Source: Venturia oleaginea
Taxonomy: Eukaryota > Ascomycota > Dothideomycetes > Venturiales > Venturiaceae
Reading direction: 5' to 3'
DNA: 64,000 nucleotides
Assembly (NCBI GenBank): GCA_013176395.1
Contig: JABMLP010000031.1
Coordinates: 186,001 to 250,000, forward strand
The position numbers and the translations under genes were made by a program. The notes under the pieces were generated by a model, which ran no database searches, had not been told where the DNA came from, and worked only from the letters and a program-made list of their open reading frames with translations. The stretch's first letter is position 1; each line of letters starts with the position of its first letter. Positions 32,101 to 44,100 of this stretch are shown piece by piece.

Positions 32101-33982
32101 ATGGTCCCCGGAGATTCCTCCGTCGCGAATTCAAACGCCCTCCCACTCTCCCTCCTCGCGCTTCAGACTGCCATCATATCAATCCTCCTAGCAACCATAA
32201 CGCGCTTCATTATGCGCGTCCATAGCAGTCTACCACCAAGTCTGAACACCCGCGATGGTCATCCGTGGCATAAGAAATCAATTGCGCTCTTCTCTCTCCT
32301 CGCTATCACGAGTCTAGGACTGACGACCTATCATGCGCTTGCATGGCGATACGCGTCTTATCAGCACTGGGCGACTGAGTCGGGTGCGAATACGGCCGGG
32401 AGTTTGTGGAGTGGGTGGTATGCCAATGCGAAGGAGAAGGCTGGATCTGATGATGGATTATCACTGACGAGCTTGCTGAAGGGTGACGGCTGGCAATTGG
32501 GACGGTGGATGCAAGATTCGGATTTGTTGAAGGAGACGAATGAAGCTACTTTTGGGACTGCGAGTGGTTTCTGGTGGACTTCTCAGAGCTTCGTGGGATT
32601 GATAGTTTGGAGTGTTTTTGTTGGCGTTGAAGGTATAACTTCCTTCCCTACATCAAACCCAAGAGCTCTTAGATCTTGACAGCAAGAGATTGAGACCGAT
32701 GCTGATATGTATGTGTTTATTAGGGAGACACCGAAACATCCCCACCTACATCACCCTCTCCACCATCTTCCTCGCCCAATTCGCCTCTCTCTCAACAGCC
32801 CAATGCCTCTTCTTCATAATTCTCCTCCTTACGCCTGTCCCCTTGTCATCTGGCGCACCCATCGATGATGAATCACGCATTCTCACACCTCACCCCCAGC
32901 TCATAGAAATCCCTGCTCTCTTCAGCTTCATAGCTCTCTCCTACCTCGGCGTAAAAACCTTGGACCCAAACCATCAATCAGCAACACCACTCTACAACAC
33001 CGGTATCTGGACCTCAATCACCACAGCAGGATATTTTGCTCTCCCGCTCCTCCTCGCATTACTTTTCCAACCTAATTACCTCCACAAAGTCAACCGATTT
33101 AAGAGTATCCATGCTGCGAGAAAGAGTTACGAAGATATCTTTCGTTCTTTGTCTTTCGCTGCAGTGAGTATATACATATTCTTCACATACCAAACCTTCG
33201 TCAACGAATCGCCCCCACATAAATACCTCCAGCATAACTACGTCTGGAACACACATTCGAAAGAAGAAAATACCTTGTTTGGGCAAGCAATGGGTGTATT
33301 TGGAAGTGTTGCCGGCGCACTGTCAGATAACCCCGTTATCTCACAAGTCGGATGGGATGTACTCCTCTCCACTGTCTCACTCTGTCTATGGTCTGTCGTC
33401 CATGGCGTAGACGTATCTGCAATGCTCCGCTCCTCCGGTCTAGCATGGAGTCTAAGTGGACCCCCAAAGATGGAGGAACTACCAGTCTTACGCGTCATTC
33501 CGAAAATCAACAGTGCGTTGAATGGTAATGGAGAGGTATTGGAAAAGGCAGGCGATGCAATCGAAGAACTCGCCGAAACCATAGAAATCTCTCCGCTCCC
33601 AGTGAAAACACGAGGTCGTGGTCGTCCTCGTAAGACTTCTTCCCAGGCTATAAGTAAAGATCATGTTTATGCACATACCTCATCTTCATCTATTCAAGCT
33701 ACGGCTGGTGTTTCTACGACTACTTCCTCCTCTTCTAAATCACTGAGGAGATGGACGAGATCTAGGCCGGAAGTTGAGGAGGAGGATGTGGAGGAGGATG
33801 CGGAGTATCGACCTACCAAAGCTACGGAGAGGGAAGTCGATCATTATGATTTCGATGAGGGGCGCGAGGAGGGTATGGCCAAGGAGACGGAAGCGGGGGT
33901 TCTTTCTTGGGCGCTTTTTGTGCTTGGGGGGTTGGGGGTGGTGAGTTGTGGTGTGCTTGGGGGTGAGAGTAGTGGGCAGTAG
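32101..33982 (+). CDS. Multi-pass membrane protein with basic, AT-hook-like tail
   Basis: Exon 1 is 32101-32632 and exon 2 is 32724-33982, with a 91-nt intron (GTATAA...TTATTAG), giving 596 aa. About eight hydrophobic segments span residues 15-35, 60-80 and 160-178, then several between 185 and 390, for example ITLSTIFLAQFASLSTAQ, YFALPLLLALLFQ and LLSTVSLCLWSVVHGVDVS. A long polar region after residue 400 holds KTRGRGRPRKTSS, which matches the RGRP core of an AT-hook, then Ser/Thr-rich and Glu/Asp-rich stretches. A last hydrophobic segment (WALFVLGGLGVVSCGVL) lies at the end. It resembles conserved but unnamed fungal membrane proteins. The RGRP motif need not bind DNA here; it may simply be a basic cytosolic stretch. 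Confidence 0.8.
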
Positions 33983-34791
33983 GTGGGTATAGGAGAGGCG
34001 GGATAATCCGGAGAGGATGGGAGCGTGAGATGGGAGATTTTTTGCGGTTGGTCTGTTAGGGGTAAGAGGTGTTGTGTATTTGAATCGGATGGTGAAGTTG
34101 GAGTTGGGGTGTGAACTGCTATCTGGATCTGTTTTTTTTGTTTTTTTTTGAGCAAGGTGTTTGGTAAACGGCGTTTTGGAGAGTGGGAACTTGTGAGTGG
34201 TTGTTGGTGTTGTATTGTTTTCGTAGGTGTCTAGGGATGTATGTAGTTAATGATCTCTTGCCTCTTGAAAGTCTTTGCGGTATTTTTTTGAGTATGTAAT
34301 GACGGAAGAGATGTCGAAGTTTAATGAATAAGCTTGGGTGGTGTGGGGTGCTTGTGAAGTAAAAGGGATAATAACGGTGTTTATCCTGAGAGTTGAAATG
34401 CGAGAAGAAAAACTAGGGGTGAAGGGTGTGATTTTGTAAAATGGAAGAATTACTTTCGAGGGCGAGGGGGTTGAGATTCGAGACCGGTTATCCCCTCCTT
34501 CCTTAGGGACCTTGGACAATCTAGGAAGTCTTGTAAAATATTACCAAAATCTAATTTCCAGAAATAGCAGGATCGAACAGTTATTACCTATATTTTAGAT
34601 TAGTACAACTTCGAAACAATCTATTCCAATTCTTAACCTTTACGTCTCTTCCACCCCAACGTAACGATTAGAAACCCCTTTGTCACAGTACGACCGCGGA
34701 CAAGTCTTTCCCGCCGTTGGGGTGGCCCCACGGCACGTGATCAAGGCAGAGCCGTAGTTCTGCCGAGGAAAGGTTTTAAAGCCTGCGTGGC
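33983..34791. other. Intergenic, no gene recognised
   Basis: G-rich, then T-rich 3' flank with a poly-T run near 34,131-34,150. A hairpin-forming GCCGTTGGGGTGGCCCCACGGC-like inverted repeat lies near 34,713, shortly before the retroposon insertion. Confidence 0.4.
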
Positions 34792-36419
34792 TTCAACTAA
34801 TTCGAAAAACAGCACACACAGCGAGAACTCAATTTTTGGAATTTACAGAAGTATCATCTAAGGATCATCAAAACACCTCTGTCAGTGGCCGCTCCGGCCT
34901 CTAGAGGCCATCGCGCGTCCCTCAGCGTCGATGAGATATCTCTAGAGTCGCCGTCGCGGCCACCGCAGAGCAAGCAGACGAATACATGAGCAAGCTACAC
35001 GAACGATGCGTCCACCAAAGACAACAGCAACCATCTAGTCACTATCTCCCGGCTAGTCCATCACCCCAGATGACACTGCAACGCTCCGAGTCGACGAGTC
35101 ACTGCTAGAACGGCAATACCTTCAACACAACTCAAACACCAGACGCTCGGTGCGCAACAATCGGCACCACACACCACTGCAACGACTAGACAATCTCTCC
35201 CAACGTCTTGGCAAACCGTCCTGCTACAAGCTGTTGCCCAGAGCCTTGAGCCTCTCCCCAAACTGTTGCCTCCCAGTTATGGCATTGGCAAGAGTAGGTG
35301 CGCGACACAGTAAGTAGTAAGGACGCATAGAAGGAGCCTATTGGCGGCAAATCCCCTCCCTGTAAGCTAGCAGACGTAGCCTTGAGCCTCTCCCCAGACT
35401 GTTGCGTCCCAGTTATGGCAGTGGCAAGAGTAGGTGCGCGATATAGCAAGCAGGGAGAGCGACTGGCAGCAGATAGGCTCCGACTATAAGACGACACGTC
35501 TACAACACAATCGGTGCGACACGATACGGCAGCTGCTAGAGAACCTCATCTACTATCGTCTCCGCAAACCGTCCTGCTGTAAGCTGATGTCCAGAGCCTT
35601 GAGCCTCTCCCCAAACTGTTGCGTCCCAGTTATGGCATTGGCAAGAGTAGGTGCGCAACACAGTAAGCAGTAAGGACGTATAGAAGGAGCTTATTGGCGG
35701 CAAATCCCCTCCCTACAAGCCAGCAGACGTAGCCTTGAGCCTCTCCCCAGACTGTTGCGTCCCAGTTATGGCATTGGCAAGAGTAGGAGCGCGATATAGC
35801 AAGTAGGGAGAGCGACTAGCAGCAGATAGGCTCCGACTATAAGACGGCAGGTCTATAGCACGATCGGCGCCATACAATACGGCAGCTACCAGACAGCCTC
35901 GTCCACGGGCATACCCGGAGTATCACACCGAAGCAGCGAAATCACGACTACGATGGTTACTATTGTCTCCAGCATCACACAACCAAATACACCGCCGCAT
36001 AGGAATCTGGTGCAAGGCAACTTTCACAAGCAGAAACATACTTAGGGAACCCATTGGCCTTGAGGGATAAGGCGAAACAGATAGACAAAGCTGAGCATTA
36101 GAGGGAGACTGTAGGTAGAAGGATAGCGAAACACGAGGCATTGCCTCTTGAGTCTACATAGCACAGATATACTAGCAGAATAACCAGTATCTACAAGAGC
36201 CAGCGGGCATTTGGAGATACTGGTTAAGGGAAAAGAGGGAGGACGGAGGGGACAGCTGGTCTTGTTTCAGTGAACGGGGCGAAGTGGGGCGCGGTGGATT
36301 ATATAATCTATCACGTGTCGGCTGTCTGATGAAGTCCTCCTAACCGGACATAGCTGCCTGATTAAGCGGCTGCAACCGAGTAGGATAAAATCAATCAATC
36401 AATCAATTCAACTAATTCG
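34792..36419 (+). mobile_element. Composite non-coding retroposon, copy 2, with target duplication
   Basis: The element at 34805-36406 (1,602 bp) is flanked by a 13-bp direct repeat, TTCAACTAATTCG, at 34792-34804 and 36407-36419. It starts AAAAACAGCACACACAGCG and ends TAGGATAAAA plus four ATCA units, as copy 1 does. It lacks the solo LTR of copy 1 and so shows the intact form, with internal repeat blocks at 35272, 35408, 35625 and 35761. Only scattered single-base differences from copy 1 are visible (for example CTGTCAGTGG against CTGCCAGTGG). No open frame encodes a recognisable protein, so mobilisation must use another element's enzymes. Confidence 0.87.
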
Positions 36420-37101
36420 TAGATCTTTGAGCTACGTCCTGTCGCCAAACCTGCCTGTTGGGTTGCCTGCCAGTTCGTATATAGCCTGTTGAATGATACC
36501 TGTTCCTGCTGCTGCTCCTTCCTCCTACTACCCGAACCCGCCCCGTGACACTCTACCACAATCTTGAAACTTATCCCTCTATCTACCCACTGCCAACCAC
36601 CACCATCATTCTGCCCAAAATCCAACTAAAACAATCCTCTACAAAACTGATACCACGCGGGATAGTTATCTACCTTACTTTACCCCTATCTACACGAACA
36701 ATTCGAGAAGTATAATATCTAGTATCGTTTTCATAACAAACAGAAACTAACCAAGTTAAAATTAGTTCCACCTTTAGCTTCCTTTCTATCTCTCTCGCTT
36801 TCTCTCTCTCTCCCGATAAAAAACGTAATTCGAACACCACCCCCCCATTTCGAACCCAAAATCACAGACACTGTCTCTCCTGCTTATCTCAGCCACCCCG
36901 ACCACCCCGATCACCCCTTCTCCAATCTCCTCCTACAATTCTCATCGACATCTCCACCCTTCTCAAAAAGAAAGCCACAGGCATAGATCGCTCAGATATT
37001 AGATCAATGATAAATATACAGGGTATCTATTCCATTCCATCTCATTCCATCACATGTACAAATCCCTTCCTCTCTTCTCCTCTCAAATATATAGTACAAA
37101 G
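36420..37101. other. Intergenic with CT-rich microsatellite
   Basis: No gene recognised. A CT-rich tract (TCTCTCTCGCTTTCTCTCTCTCTC) lies near 36,789-36,814, and a C run near 36,840. The 3' flank of the CAS1-like gene is on the right. Confidence 0.4.
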
Positions 37102-39752
37102 TTACCCAGTAACCAGATTCAAAGCCCACAAAAAGGCAAGCAACACCACGAATCGAACAGCCGGCTCATTAAATCCTCCTTTCAACCCCGTCCCAACCTC
37201 CCCCCGTTTCCCAGTCGCCTCTTTTTCTTTAACGACAGGCAAAGACATTCCCTTTGCCAGCTGGCCATCATCCCCACCAACTATCCACCCAGTCACCCAA
37301 TCCACCCCTCTCCCCGCCCACAGACTTCCTCCCACCACCAAAACCCCCAATATGCACCCCTCAACCCTCCTGTCCCTAACCACCCCTAAACTCAACACAG
37401 CCCTCCCATCCGCCGCACTCCAAGCATGCATCCCAAGAACCCAGAGTTCAACTCCACACCATCCCACGTTCTTCATCGCCTCACTATGCCAGCTCCTCAG
37501 CAATGCCGTGGAATTGCGGAGGGCGAGGTAGGCAAGAATAGGGAGAGGAGAGAGGTAAGGATGGACGTCCCAATCGTATCCGTGGGCTTCGACGAAGGAG
37601 GAGAGGGTGGCATAGAAGAAGATCGGTAGGGTTATCAGAGAGGAGCAAACGGCAAGGGATGGGAGGTAGTGTCTGGCGTGGTGAGCCCATCGATGTTGAG
37701 GCTCCTTGGATTTCGCCCCTGCCATAATCTTCTGATGAGCTATGTTGACAAGGGCAACAAGCATGCCCACATAAACGATGAATGAGTCAACAGAAACATG
37801 ATCGCACCAACCTCTTGCATCCCAACTGATGCCGAAAACGAGACGAAGGATGTTGAAGATGCGATTGATGGGATGATCGTTCCTGTGAAGCATCGCCACA
37901 AAACCTGCCGAAAACGCCACCTTCCCCAGCAGAAACCCAACATTTCCGTTCAACTCTTGCCCAAACCTCAACGTGACAAAGACAACCAAAAACCAAAAGC
38001 TTAATAATGGCGCGATATAATAGAACAGGTAATTCGTGTACATCTGGTACGCCATAGCAACCGCCAACAAACTCATCCTCACAAGTTCTGTAGCCACGCG
38101 ACTAATACTGTAATCGCCCGTGGTGTAGAAGTATGATGTATGCTCGTAGCCTACGAGGAAGAGTTGAGAGGAGATGCAGAGGCGAGAGAGGATATGAATG
38201 CATGGTTCCTGGTCAGCGGCGTAGAACTGCGTAAGGAGGAAGAATGCAATCGTCCAACCTTTCCATTCGAGGATTTGAGCAGACGAGAGGAAGCTGTCTG
38301 TTGTGGCAGGCTTTTCGATGGTAATTGGCGACGTGGAGGGATGGTTTTTAGAGGCTGATGGGAGCTCATGTCGTTGTGGGGGTATTGATGAGTTGCGAAT
38401 GGTCAAAAGACCAACGGCGAGAACGATCCCATAGATTGTGATGAACTCGGTTCTCCGATACATCTTCTGGAGTTTGTTGAACAGCTGGGTTCGATCAGCA
38501 AAGAAGCAGTATGCGAGAGGTAGCCCAATTGACGCAATGGTGATGATAGCACGGGATACATTGTACGTGCCGGATTCGACATCAATTGTCGTGTATCCAC
38601 AAAAGTGGATGTATGCTGCCAGAATTGACACGGCGAGAGTGAGTACGACGAGCGCCCATTGAAACCAGTTCCCGGAAGTGTATTGGCTGCAACACGTTCG
38701 GTCATATGGCCAACCGACTGCATTGTCGACTTTGGCGTTGCAGCGTAGGTTGAGCATAATGTCTACCCTGCGATTGGCGATAGGTTCGATGACATGCAGT
38801 CCACTGGCCTCGTATGCGAAAGGTCGTTTCGAGGTCATGACCTGATTCACCCAAGGAATTGTGAGACCCTGGCTGGGCTCCAATTGACGCAGATACTCGT
38901 TCATCTGATCCACTTCTTCTGGAAGTATCGTGACCTGCCGTGACGGAGACAATCTCTTGTAAACGGGCTCTTCGACAGGCATGAAGAAGACCTGATCTCC
39001 AATGGCTTCCCGACCCTTGAACGGCGCCTTCGACTTCCATTCCGATCCATCTCTCCTTGTCGTAAGCGCGGTGACTCCATCAACAGCTTTTTTGAACTCC
39101 CTCACAGCTTCAGCCTCATATTGTCTCGCATGCCACAATCCGCCACCAAGAACCATCATAACAGCCGGCACCTCAGCCTTTCCATCTCTTCCAGTCGGCA
39201 AAACACTCTCCTGGTATATCTCCAACTCATTCGCCAGAATGGATCCATTTAGATATGGATCCCACACAAATCTCAGATCCACACCTCGCGGTCTCAATTG
39301 TATGTCTCCATGCCTCTCTGCATATTTTCCTGCTGGTGAGCGCATGCCATGATCTAGCTTTTTTGCAACAGCCCAGAACAGTTGGCGTACGTTGGCGTCA
39401 CCGATGAATAGCAACTGCCTGTTCCCAGCACAGACTGTGATTGCATCGGCCTTGTATTCTTTCAGCAGGCAACCTGGTGGTTGCCATTTCTGGTAAGGTC
39501 GACGGTATGATCCTGATGTGGGTTCGTCGAGCCATTGGCCCTCGTTGAGCAGGACACTGCATTTGTACGGGTCGTGGGAGTCTTGACATTGCTTGTTAGC
39601 AGGAGTATTTGGTGTAGAAGGAGGGGAGACTTACCAGACCAGTATCGCCTGTGGATTGTGAGGAAGAGGACGAGACCGACTAGGAAGGCAAATAATGTAT
39701 GGAGAACTCTGGAGACAGGCTGAAATTCGAGTTTGGTGTTCGCCCTGGGCAT
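37102..39752 (-). CDS. CAS1/CASD1-like polysaccharide O-acetyltransferase relative
   Basis: Exon 1 is 39752-39635 and exon 2 is 39581-37102, with a 53-nt intron (GTAAGT, branch GCTAAC, acceptor GTCAAG), giving 865 aa. The N-terminal segment VLHTLFAFLVGLVLFL is an anchor. A lumenal SGNH-like domain follows (PYKCSVLLNEGQWL, WQPPGCLLKEY, LLFIGDANVRQLFWAVAKKL, MMVLGGGLWHARQY, ASGLHVIEP, IMLNLRCNAK). Then come about ten or more membrane segments (from WALVVLTLAVSILAAYI) with the family block FYYIAPLLSFWFLVVF and GISWDARGWCDH. Members (Cryptococcus Cas1, human CASD1) O-acetylate glucuronoxylomannan or sialic acid in the Golgi using a GDS serine and a DGLH Asp-His pair. Here those positions read GDA (Ala102) and SGLH (Ser299-His302). 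The lumenal domain may be inactive or this is a divergent paralogue. No stops or frameshifts occur. Confidence 0.87.
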
Positions 39753-41103
39753 TATTGTGGCGCGCTGCGAGAACCAATTCTTTCCAGAATGATGGCCTCT
39801 AATCTATAAGTATGGCAACATTTGCGTGAATCGGCCTGGATTAAGGAGTGTGAATGTGCAGAGAGAAAGAGTTAGAAGAGCATTTCCCCTTGCAGAAGGT
39901 GAGCACGCGAGCAAGCCCACAGTCATGATGGGTGGATCCTGCCTTGTCTTGTGTATCTATCAGCCGGTTGGATACTGAAGCCTCGCGTATTCTCATGCAC
40001 GATTAGGCGGGGGCTGTTATTAGTCCGGGCCCCCGGGCCCCCGAGAATCTTGATCCTCTCCCCTCCCCCTCCTCGTCCCATCAATCACACCAGCAACTTC
40101 ATCACCATCTACTATGCACAGCTTTGTTTCAACCCGTCTGGCCAGTTCTGTGCTTGCAATCTGTAGGACGCGACCCTCCTCCCATGGACATGACCACAAG
40201 GTCGTCCCAACGAATCCGTCGTTGTACAGAATTGTCTCATCGAATCCGTACCTAGAACACTCTCACGAATCCGTACCTAGAACACTCTCATCGAATCCGT
40301 ACCTAGAACACAACCAATGTCTCACCGGCCGGCTACTTCCGCGTGAGACAATGCTTCAATCTAGCGCGTAGATCTTATCTATGCATGCGTACAGCTCCGT
40401 CCGGTCCGAATGAGTGCGGACAAACCAGCGCACATCAAACAAGCTCTCCTCGATATGACAATCTTGCTTACTCTCTTCATGATGGCTGGTGGCGGGATGC
40501 GATGCACATCACGGCCGAGGATTATATGTTCGGTCATCTTACTGGCAAGCAGAATCAGCTCTTTCAATACATAATGTGACGCTTGCAAACTCTGGGTTCC
40601 ACTTCTATTGGATGGAACACTGGTCTCTCCCCCGTTCTCCTCTCGTACCAAATCCATTGTACTAGGTCAACTATTTCTGAGCACTGTGGGGCCCCGGAGC
40701 GTACCTTCAGTTCACGACGATATCATTCCTCGGCCATGTTCATCATCTAAGCGTTGAAATCAACATCTCTCTATGAATCCAGTTGCACATGACCGGTGCT
40801 CCCACCTTCAGTTCCGCGCCCCTCGCACCTGTCTCGTTGATCTGAAGAGTTGTACGTTGACAGACATGCTTTTCAAACCCACCGTTGACAATATTGAGGT
40901 TGGGTACTACACACTGAAAAACGGCAGTCAACACAGATCTCGTTTTCGCATGAATGACCGTCCCACTCCTAACTTTTGCCCAGGTTTCCTTCCTCCCTTT
41001 TCCTTTCCCATCTCATCTTCGCGGCTCTCACGTCTGTGCCAGCAGCATCGTACTAATCCCACATCTTGACCACCTATCCTCTCTCAACCTGAATACTACG
41101 AAA
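39753..41103. other. Intergenic, contains a short minisatellite
   Basis: The left end is the CAS1-like promoter. No convincing gene; the frames present are short and domain-free. It contains the repeat at 40234-40312. The right end, with CT-rich stretches (CCCTTTTCCTTTCCC), looks like a fungal promoter or 5' leader for the gene at 41104. Confidence 0.4.
40234..40312 (+). repeat. Three-copy minisatellite
   Basis: CGAATCCGTACCTAGAACAC recurs three times with TCTCA or TCTCAT spacers (period 25-27 bp). A partial first unit (CGAATCCGTC) lies just upstream at 40,211. Confidence 0.8.
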
Positions 41104-44100
41104 ATGGATTTGAGCAATATTTTATTCAACGACCAGAGTGCAGCCGTGGACTCATATCAAGAAGAGCGTAGGAACGCCTTTGCTGAACGTGTCTGCGGAG
41201 AACAATTGAGAAGAAGAGCAGAATATCCGCGCTCACCATCACCATCACCATCACTTGCGTCCCGTCCAAGAAGTGAGAAGGGAATTGGTGAATTTGATGA
41301 CAGAGAAGAGAGGTCGGATTTGGGCGTGCAAAAGTTGCCCAGCCCCGATTCTCTATTCTTGGAGCCGTATTCGGACTACAGTCTCACTCCAGCAGAGGAG
41401 CAACGTATACAAGAGGAGTTCTTGAAGAAGGGGAGATCACGCCAGACACATCTCGAAGCAAAACTTGATGCTGTGATTCAGGCGGGAGAATTTTCGAAGA
41501 CTTCTGCTTCCTCATCGCAATCGAACTTGGAGCGTGTTGGAAATGACTCCGAGATGAGCAGACCAGCGATGACAGCGGCCGAACCTGTGAAAGAGAATGT
41601 CCCGGCTCCGTCCCCTCTGTGGTTGGACGAGGAGATGGAGATGGAATTCAAAGCCTGTTCATCGTCAAGTCCACTCGAACGACCATTCACTTTCACGCCG
41701 CCGGCATCGGGATTCCGGAACTTATTTGACTATCAGCAGTTAGCTGGCATCCGAGATTTTCATATTTCTCGTACTGCGTCTGCTATGGTAGACCAGAACG
41801 TCCGACCATCCCAACCCGATCATTCTTTCTCTTCTTTATCGCCGCCATCGATATCAATGTTTAATATGCCCACTATCGAGGAGAGCTACAAAAAAATCTT
41901 CGGGCCGTCGAAGATTAGCCTCACCAAGAAGACGACCTTTTTGAGCATAAACCAGCCGGGTGAAGAGACTGAAAGCGGTGGTGTCAGTCCGATGGATCAA
42001 CCTGGCGGTCCTCAGAGTGAAAGGAGTCCTGCATCAGATTCCACGAAAGGGAGACGGAGCAGGGTTGACGCAGACCTATTCTTCTTGGGTAGGGGTCGTC
42101 GGCCACCCCAACATGTGCAGCATGAGCCCGCAGCAAGATTGGACAGAGATAGGGTTCCGCCGAGGCAGTCTCACGTTCCAACATCTTTGACGCCAAAAAT
42201 TGAAGATGGGGAAGAGGATGAAGAATTTCGCCCTCCACCTTCCAAACGCATGCGATTAGATCCAGGAGACCAAACATTACCAATTACACGAATCAACATG
42301 CAAGAAGTCGGAAGTATGCAACCTGCCCAACAGGATCGGCCAGCGCTCTTCACAGAATGCCAGGAAGCCTCCAACGCGTGGAAAAGGCAAAACACAGCAC
42401 CACATTACGCCCCACCGTTTACCAATCTCTTTCCTGCTTTCAATTACTTGAATCAGCCGGTGTCGAATGCATCTGAGACGACAACGTGGCAGTATATAAA
42501 TAATCCATTGGCGCCACACTATTCTTTGCCAATGTCGTATCCTTCGTCGCAACAAGTAGCTCCACCGGCGCAACATTATCATCCTCCCACATGGCCGTAT
42601 TCTTCATTCCAATCGACTGCGTCGGCATGTAAGTATGGTTCGTATAGCTCAAATTCTTATCGCCCGCTGGATCCAATCCCCAGCCCATATGAAGGTGGCA
42701 TGATGCCACATGGTTGGTCGTGCCATGAGGCTACTCGCTCGCAGTCTGGACCTGGCATCATTCCGCTTTATGGGCCTGGTATGCTCTCCAGACCGTTTGA
42801 AAGGCCTACTCCGATACAGTCCGTCCATCAGAACATCTTGAATGAGGGGTTTTCCAGCTCATCTCATCTGAAGGCGCGTGAAACCGAAGGGAATGGAAAT
42901 CTTCATGAGACTGAGATGGCCGGTGCTCGTGATGATTTCTCGCGACGAAAGAGGGGCATAGACACTGATTTCGATCATAAAGTCGACGGAGAGGATAAGG
43001 CCATGTCAACAGCTGCCACTGGTGGCGGCAGTGAGAAAGCATATTCTGCCTCTGAAGATGAACACTCGGACGGTGAGGATTTTAACCAGATCAGTGAGCC
43101 CCTGGGCTCCAATGAAGAAACCGAGTCGGAGGGCGGTAGCTACTCAAGCGGGTCAGAGAGTGATAGCGACGCGGAAGACAGCGAAAGCGACGACGAGGCT
43201 CGCCCAGACAGTGGCAGTGACAGTGACTTGGAAGAAGGCGATACAGAGAGTGACGATTCGGACGATAAAGGCGATGACAGAGCTCCAAGCAATGGGACGC
43301 CTAGCAGTGGCAATCCGGACGACAGTCATCCGGGCTCAGAAAACGATGACGTGGAGTCCAATTCCAGCGCTGCTACCCTTCAGCACAAGGTTCCTGAGAT
43401 CCCTGACATTCCTGATGCTGGTAACGCTGAGGGCATTGAGGATATCCTGGATGAGGTCCCGTCAGGTTTGAGTCAGCCCAGGCAAGGTCCTCCTTCCGGT
43501 CCTCCTTCCTATCAGTCCCAACAGCGACAAGCTCAGCTAGAACAACATGATCTGGCTATACTACAGGCTCACCAGAAATTTACAGAGAGGGAAGAACAGA
43601 TACAAGCACCAGCCCCTGGTCTTCAGGAAGCTCTGAGAGATGCTCTGAAAAGATTTCGCGATGAGTTGATCGGGGCTCTGCGAAGACACCGTGGGCCGAG
43701 CTCAGACTTTATAAATTCTCCCCCGACCAAGGAAGAGATGGTGTTAGTGAAGCCGCACTTGCAGAGTTTTGTGGCCGGGTTTTATGCACAAAATAGGAGA
43801 AAGGCAGCTGCACGGCTCGAGGTCACGGCTTCCAGGGAGAGGAAGCTGCAAGTGGTTCAACAGCAGGAGATGCATAAGATGCAGCGACAGGCCACACCAC
43901 GCGGAAAGCAAGTGGACATGCTGCAACAGCAACAGCAACAACAACGTACGCACATGCACCAACAACAAATGGAGCGGACGAGGAACATTCAACGACAAGG
44001 GCTACCAATAGATCCACACCCAGGCATGCAGAATTTGACGCAACAACAAACATCGCCAGATGTGGTCCAGTCACCAGTAGTTACTGCAGAAGAACCAGAC

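Noticed and set aside
33600..33640. AT-hook in the membrane protein as proof of DNA binding.
   Set aside because: Only one RGRP core in a protein with many membrane segments; kept as a motif note, not a function.
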